A DNA stretch of 8,619 nt, taken from positions 1-8,619 of the forward strand of contig JAOUMF010000053.1 of NCBI GenBank assembly GCA_029881615.1, in the 5' to 3' direction. Positions 6,688 to 8,619 of this stretch are shown one piece after another. The position numbers and the translations under genes are program-made. The notes under the pieces were generated by a model, which saw only the letters and a list, made by a program, of their open reading frames with translations, was not told the origin of the DNA and did not search any database. Each line of letters opens with the position of its first letter. Positions within the stretch are counted from its first letter, which is position 1. This stretch comes from Alphaproteobacteria bacterium (lineage in GTDB: Bacteria > Pseudomonadota > Alphaproteobacteria > UBA8366 > JADFVY01).

Positions 6688-6822
6688 ATGAATAGCCATA
6701 AAGCCATTCTCGTGACCACAAGGTATGGCACCCGATATCTTGAAGTACCGCTAATTGAATGCGACATCCCGCCGCAGTTAAGCATCGGAAATATAATAAG
6801 AAATTATCAGGAATTGATCTAG
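6688..6822 (+). CDS. Doubtful 44-residue small ORF
   Basis: An open frame in an AT-rich segment encodes a 44-residue peptide starting MNSHKAILVTTRYGTRY. An in-frame ATG at 6634 would extend it to 62 residues. Neither start has a convincing ribosome-binding site. I recognise no family. The composition (Ile, Tyr and Asn rich) differs from the neighbouring genes. Its TAG lies inside the FNR-type palindrome at 6814-6827. It may be a real small protein, a decayed remnant or non-coding leader DNA. An imperfect inverted repeat, ACAC (6669-6672) and GTGT (6683-6686) around a central AATT, lies just upstream and could be an operator. Confidence 0.25.
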   Translation: MNSHKAILVTTRYGTRYLEVPLIECDIPPQLSIGNIIRNYQELI

Positions 6823-6827
6823 ATCAA
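6814..6827. promoter_or_regulatory. Perfect FNR/FixK-type box
   Basis: TTGATCTAGATCAA is a perfect 14-base palindrome. It matches the FNR consensus TTGAT-N4-ATCAA at every defined position and also the alphaproteobacterial FnrL/FixK form with C and G flanking the centre. FNR-family regulators bind such boxes, usually activating under low oxygen when centred near -41.5. The centre is 6820.5, which predicts a start near 6862 on the plus strand, and a -10-like TACAAA sits exactly in register at 6850-6855. No protein gene start lies downstream within useful distance, so the likely target is the short terminated transcript described next. Confidence 0.8.
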
Positions 6828-6849
6828 TGTTGAGCTACGGAAGGCACGG

Positions 6850-6855
6850 TACAAA
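6850..6855 (+). promoter_or_regulatory. Predicted -10 element of a class II FNR-dependent promoter
   Basis: TACAAA matches TATAAT at four of six positions, including the key TA at the start and the A at position five. With the FNR box centred 41.5 bases upstream of 6862, this hexamer occupies -12 to -7. A TTGAGC at 6830-6835 is only 14 bases upstream and is too close to serve as a proper -35, as expected for an activator-dependent promoter. The start site is predicted, not observed. Confidence 0.55.
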
Positions 6856-6861
6856 CAAATC

Positions 6862-6928
6862 CTCTAACCCTCTCTTACCCGCCAAAACTGACCGGGGAAC
6901 GGCTCAAGCTGTTCCCCGGCATTTTTTT
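6862..6928 (+). ncRNA. Candidate FNR-activated small RNA, about 65-70 nt
   Basis: The unit is defined by an FNR-type box (6814-6827), an in-register -10 and a strong intrinsic terminator ending in T7 at 6922-6928. The 5' part is single-stranded-looking and pyrimidine-rich: two imperfect tandem 10-mers, CCTCTAACCC (6861-6870) and TCTCTTACCC (6871-6880), then an A-rich link. Such C/U stretches in bacterial sRNAs commonly pair with purine-rich ribosome-binding sites, and a U-tailed terminator hairpin is the usual Hfq-binding 3' end. No open frame with a ribosome-binding site lies inside. The arrangement recalls FnrS of enterobacteria in logic, not in sequence. The start may vary by a few bases, with A residues at 6857-6859 possible. 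An alternative is that the hairpin merely ends upstream transcripts. Confidence 0.6.
6892..6928 (+). terminator. Strong Rho-independent terminator
   Basis: Bases 6892-6903 pair with 6908-6919 in a 12-pair stem (one G-U pair, 6901 with 6910) closed by a TCAA tetraloop. The stem base is very GC-rich (CCGGGG with CCCCGG). Two bases later comes a run of seven T residues (6922-6928). On the minus strand only a short TTTT several bases after the stem is found, so it acts chiefly on plus-strand transcription, ending the predicted small RNA and any readthrough from the PAP2 gene. Confidence 0.93.
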
Positions 6929-6984
6929 GAAAAGCCGGTCAAAATTCCCAGAAAAGTTGGCGTTCGGTCTGCTGTTAGGCACAT

Positions 6985-7034
6985 CCCTGACAGGGCTGTC
7001 TCACACGGTTAGTCTCACCGCGGAATCTGATTCC
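6985..7034. repeat. Two short perfect inverted repeats between the sRNA terminator and gcvP
   Basis: CCCTG-A-CAGGG (6985-6995) and GGAATC-T-GATTCC (7022-7034) are each perfect with a one-base centre. The rest of 6929-7103 shows no gene, no RNA gene and no clear minus-strand terminator for gcvP. A weak stem with AACCT and AGGTT arms followed by TTTT on the minus strand (7047-7071) is the best candidate for the gcvP end. The function of the repeats is unknown; protein-binding sites or chance are both possible. Confidence 0.35.
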
Positions 7035-7103
7035 ACAGCAATCAAAACCTTATCCCGAAGCGGCCAGGTTAAGTCATGGCGAAGAGCCTGAATATTCCTT
7101 CGG

Positions 7104-8619
7104 CTACTCCGCAGCTTCCTCGTATGATTCCATTGGCGGGCAGCTGCAGACCAGATGACGGTCACCGTAAACATTGTCAACGCGACCGACCGGCGGCCAG
7201 TACTTGTCTTCACGCAATGTATGCAGCGGGAAATAGGCCTCTTCCTTGGAATAAGGATGCGGCCAGTCGCCCCGCAGCAACAAATGATGCGTATGGGGCG
7301 CGTTGTGCAGCAGGTTGTTTTCCTTTTCGGCCTTGCCGGATTCAACATCCGCGATTTCCTGCCTGATCGAAATCAGCGCATCGCACAAACGGTCCAGTTC
7401 CCGCTTGGCCTCGCTCTCCGTCGGCTCGATCATCAGCGTATCGGGTACCGGGAACGACATGGTCGGCGCGTGAAAACCGTAATCCACCAGCCGCTTCGCC
7501 ACATCTTCCACGGTAATGCCGCTGCTTTCCTTCAATGGCCGGAAATCAACGATGCATTCATGGGCGACAAGGCCGTTCTTGCCGGTATAGAGGATCGGAT
7601 AATGCTCGGACAGGCGACGGGCGATATAATTGGCGTTCAACACCGCAACCTGCGTGGACCGGCGAAGTCCCTCGTCGCCCAGCAAGCGAATATAGGTCCA
7701 GCTGATCGGCAGGATGCTGGCCGAGCCCCAGGGCGCCGCGGAAACCGCGCCCACCGTCTCGCCACCGCGCGCCGCCGGGTTGACACCCTCGACCATTGGA
7801 TGATCGGGAAGGAAGGGCGCCAGGTGCCCCATCACGCCGATCGGCCCCATACCCGGCCCGCCGCCGCCATGGGGGATGGCGAAAGTCTTGTGCAGATTCA
7901 TATGCATGACATCAGCGCCGATCCGACCCGGGCGGCTGATTCCGACCAGTGCGTTCAGGTTGGCGCCGTCCATGTAAACCTGTCCGCCATTTTCATGCAC
8001 GATCTTGCAGATATCGACGATGGATTCCTCGTAGACACCGTGGGTCGAGGGGTAGGTGACCATCAATGCGGCCAGGTTGGCGGCATGTTCAGCCGCCTTG
8101 GCCTTCAAATCACCGACATCGATATTACCCAACTCGTCCGTCTTCACGACCACCACGCGCATACCCGCCATATTGGCGCTGGCCGGGTTGGTACCGTGGG
8201 CCGAGGCCGGGATCAGGCAGACATTCCGATGCCCCTCGCCACGGTTTTCGTGATATTTGCGGATCACCAATAGTCCCGCATATTCGCCCTGGCTGCCCGC
8301 GTTGGGCTGCAACGACACGGCGGCAAAGCCGGTGATGGTGCAGAGCATCTGCTGCAGTTCCTCGAACAGCTGCTGATAACCCTGCGTCTGGTCCAGCGGC
8401 GCGAAAGGATGCATATGGGAAAACTGGCGCCAGCTCACCGGAAGCATTTCGGTGGTTGCATTCAGTTTCATGGTGCATGAACCCAGCGGGATCATGGCAC
8501 GGTCAAGTGCCACATCCTTGGCCGACAGCCAGCGCAGGTAACGCAGCATCTCGGTTTCGGAGTGATAAAGATCAAAGGTGGGATGGGTAAGAAACGTGCT
8601 GGTGCGACGTAATTTGGCC
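7104..8619 (-). CDS. gcvP: Glycine dehydrogenase (decarboxylating) P protein, C-terminal half (partial)
   Basis: GcvP is the PLP enzyme of the glycine cleavage system. It decarboxylates glycine and passes the aminomethyl group to the lipoyl arm of GcvH. The frame stays open to the window edge: before the internal Met at 8549 it reads [22 protein letters not shown], a well-known mid-protein GcvP segment, so that Met is not the start. About 504 C-terminal codons of an expected 950 or so are present. Key blocks are [65 protein letters not shown] and [20 protein letters not shown], where the Lys (codon 7887-7889) is the PLP-binding lysine. The C-terminus ends near [14 protein letters not shown], the normal length for the family. 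The style is that of the undivided P protein rather than a split GcvPB, but the N-terminal half lies outside the window. Confidence 0.96.
   Translation of the reverse strand, partial: AKLRRTSTFLTHPTFDLYHSETEMLRYLRWLSAKDVALDRAMIPLGSCTMKLNATTEMLPVSWRQFSHMHPFAPLDQTQGYQQLFEELQQMLCTITGFAAVSLQPNAGSQGEYAGLLVIRKYHENRGEGHRNVCLIPASAHGTNPASANMAGMRVVVVKTDELGNIDVGDLKAKAAEHAANLAALMVTYPSTHGVYEESIVDICKIVHENGGQVYMDGANLNALVGISRPGRIGADVMHMNLHKTFAIPHGGGGPGMGPIGVMGHLAPFLPDHPMVEGVNPAARGGETVGAVSAAPWGSASILPISWTYIRLLGDEGLRRSTQVAVLNANYIARRLSEHYPILYTGKNGLVAHECIVDFRPLKESSGITVEDVAKRLVDYGFHAPTMSFPVPDTLMIEPTESEAKRELDRLCDALISIRQEIADVESGKAEKENNLLHNAPHTHHLLLRGDWPHPYSKEEAYFPLHTLREDKYWPPVGRVDNVYGDRHLVCSCPPMESYEEAAE

Noticed and set aside
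6786..6798. Minus-strand promoter driven by the same FNR palindrome (AT-rich hexamers such as TATATT on the minus strand)
   Set aside because: The box is symmetric, but these hexamers would put it about 34-38 bases upstream of the start instead of 41.5, and no gene or terminator lies in that direction except antisense to PAP2.
6827..7012. A 61-codon plus-strand frame starting at the end of the FNR box
   Set aside because: It runs straight through the intrinsic terminator, has no ribosome-binding site, and would begin upstream of the predicted transcript start.
7155..8273. A 372-codon plus-strand open frame opposite gcvP
   Set aside because: It is antisense to clear GcvP motifs including the PLP lysine; its composition is that of a shadow frame.
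8547..8549. Met at 8549 as the start of a split GcvPB subunit
   Set aside because: The frame upstream to the window edge continues with a recognisable GcvP segment ([20 protein letters not shown]), so the Met is internal.

Overview
The window looks like chromosomal DNA of a fairly GC-rich alphaproteobacterium, possibly a Rhodospirillales-type lineage. The evidence is tight ATGA gene overlaps, an alphaproteobacterial-style HisI, a DOMON-like/DUF1343 gene pair, an undivided-type GcvP and a perfect FNR/FixK box. The lineage is an inference from gene style, not from a marker gene.

Layout. Positions 1-56 hold the last codons of an upstream gene, probably a trans-sulfuration PLP enzyme, overlapping hisI (53-418). 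A DOMON-like protein (423-968) and a NamZ/DUF1343 protein (974-2176) follow within a few bases of each other. An uncharacterised two-part protein (2190-2762) comes next. All point the same way and could share a transcript. After a 129-base gap lies a complete molybdate importer, modA (2892-3668), modB (3674-4372) and modC (4369-5460), with spacings of 5 bases and then a 4-base overlap. Fourteen bases after modC is a possible 28-codon ORF (5475-5561) with a good ribosome-binding site. Its stop overlaps the start of a multi-pass PAP2-type membrane phosphatase (5558-6616), whose base composition is visibly more AT-rich than the mod genes.

The stretch 6617-7103 has no convincing protein gene and is the most interesting part. 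It contains a perfect 14-base palindrome, TTGATCTAGATCAA (6814-6827), matching the FNR/FixK consensus. About 30 bases downstream is a -10-like hexamer placed exactly where a class II FNR promoter should have it. A pyrimidine-rich tandem 10-mer and a very strong intrinsic terminator (6892-6928) follow. Together these describe a probable oxygen-regulated small RNA of about 65-70 nt. I did not recognise it as a named family.

The right end (7104-8619, minus strand) is the C-terminal half of the glycine decarboxylase P protein (gcvP), which runs off the window. It converges on the sRNA locus.

Functionally the window mixes histidine biosynthesis, presumed cell-wall fragment processing, molybdate import, lipid or phosphate-headgroup chemistry and one-carbon metabolism. 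The main regulatory lead is the FNR-box small RNA. Molybdenum enzymes are often used in anaerobic respiration, so its position after the mod cluster is suggestive, but nothing in the sequence ties it to those genes.
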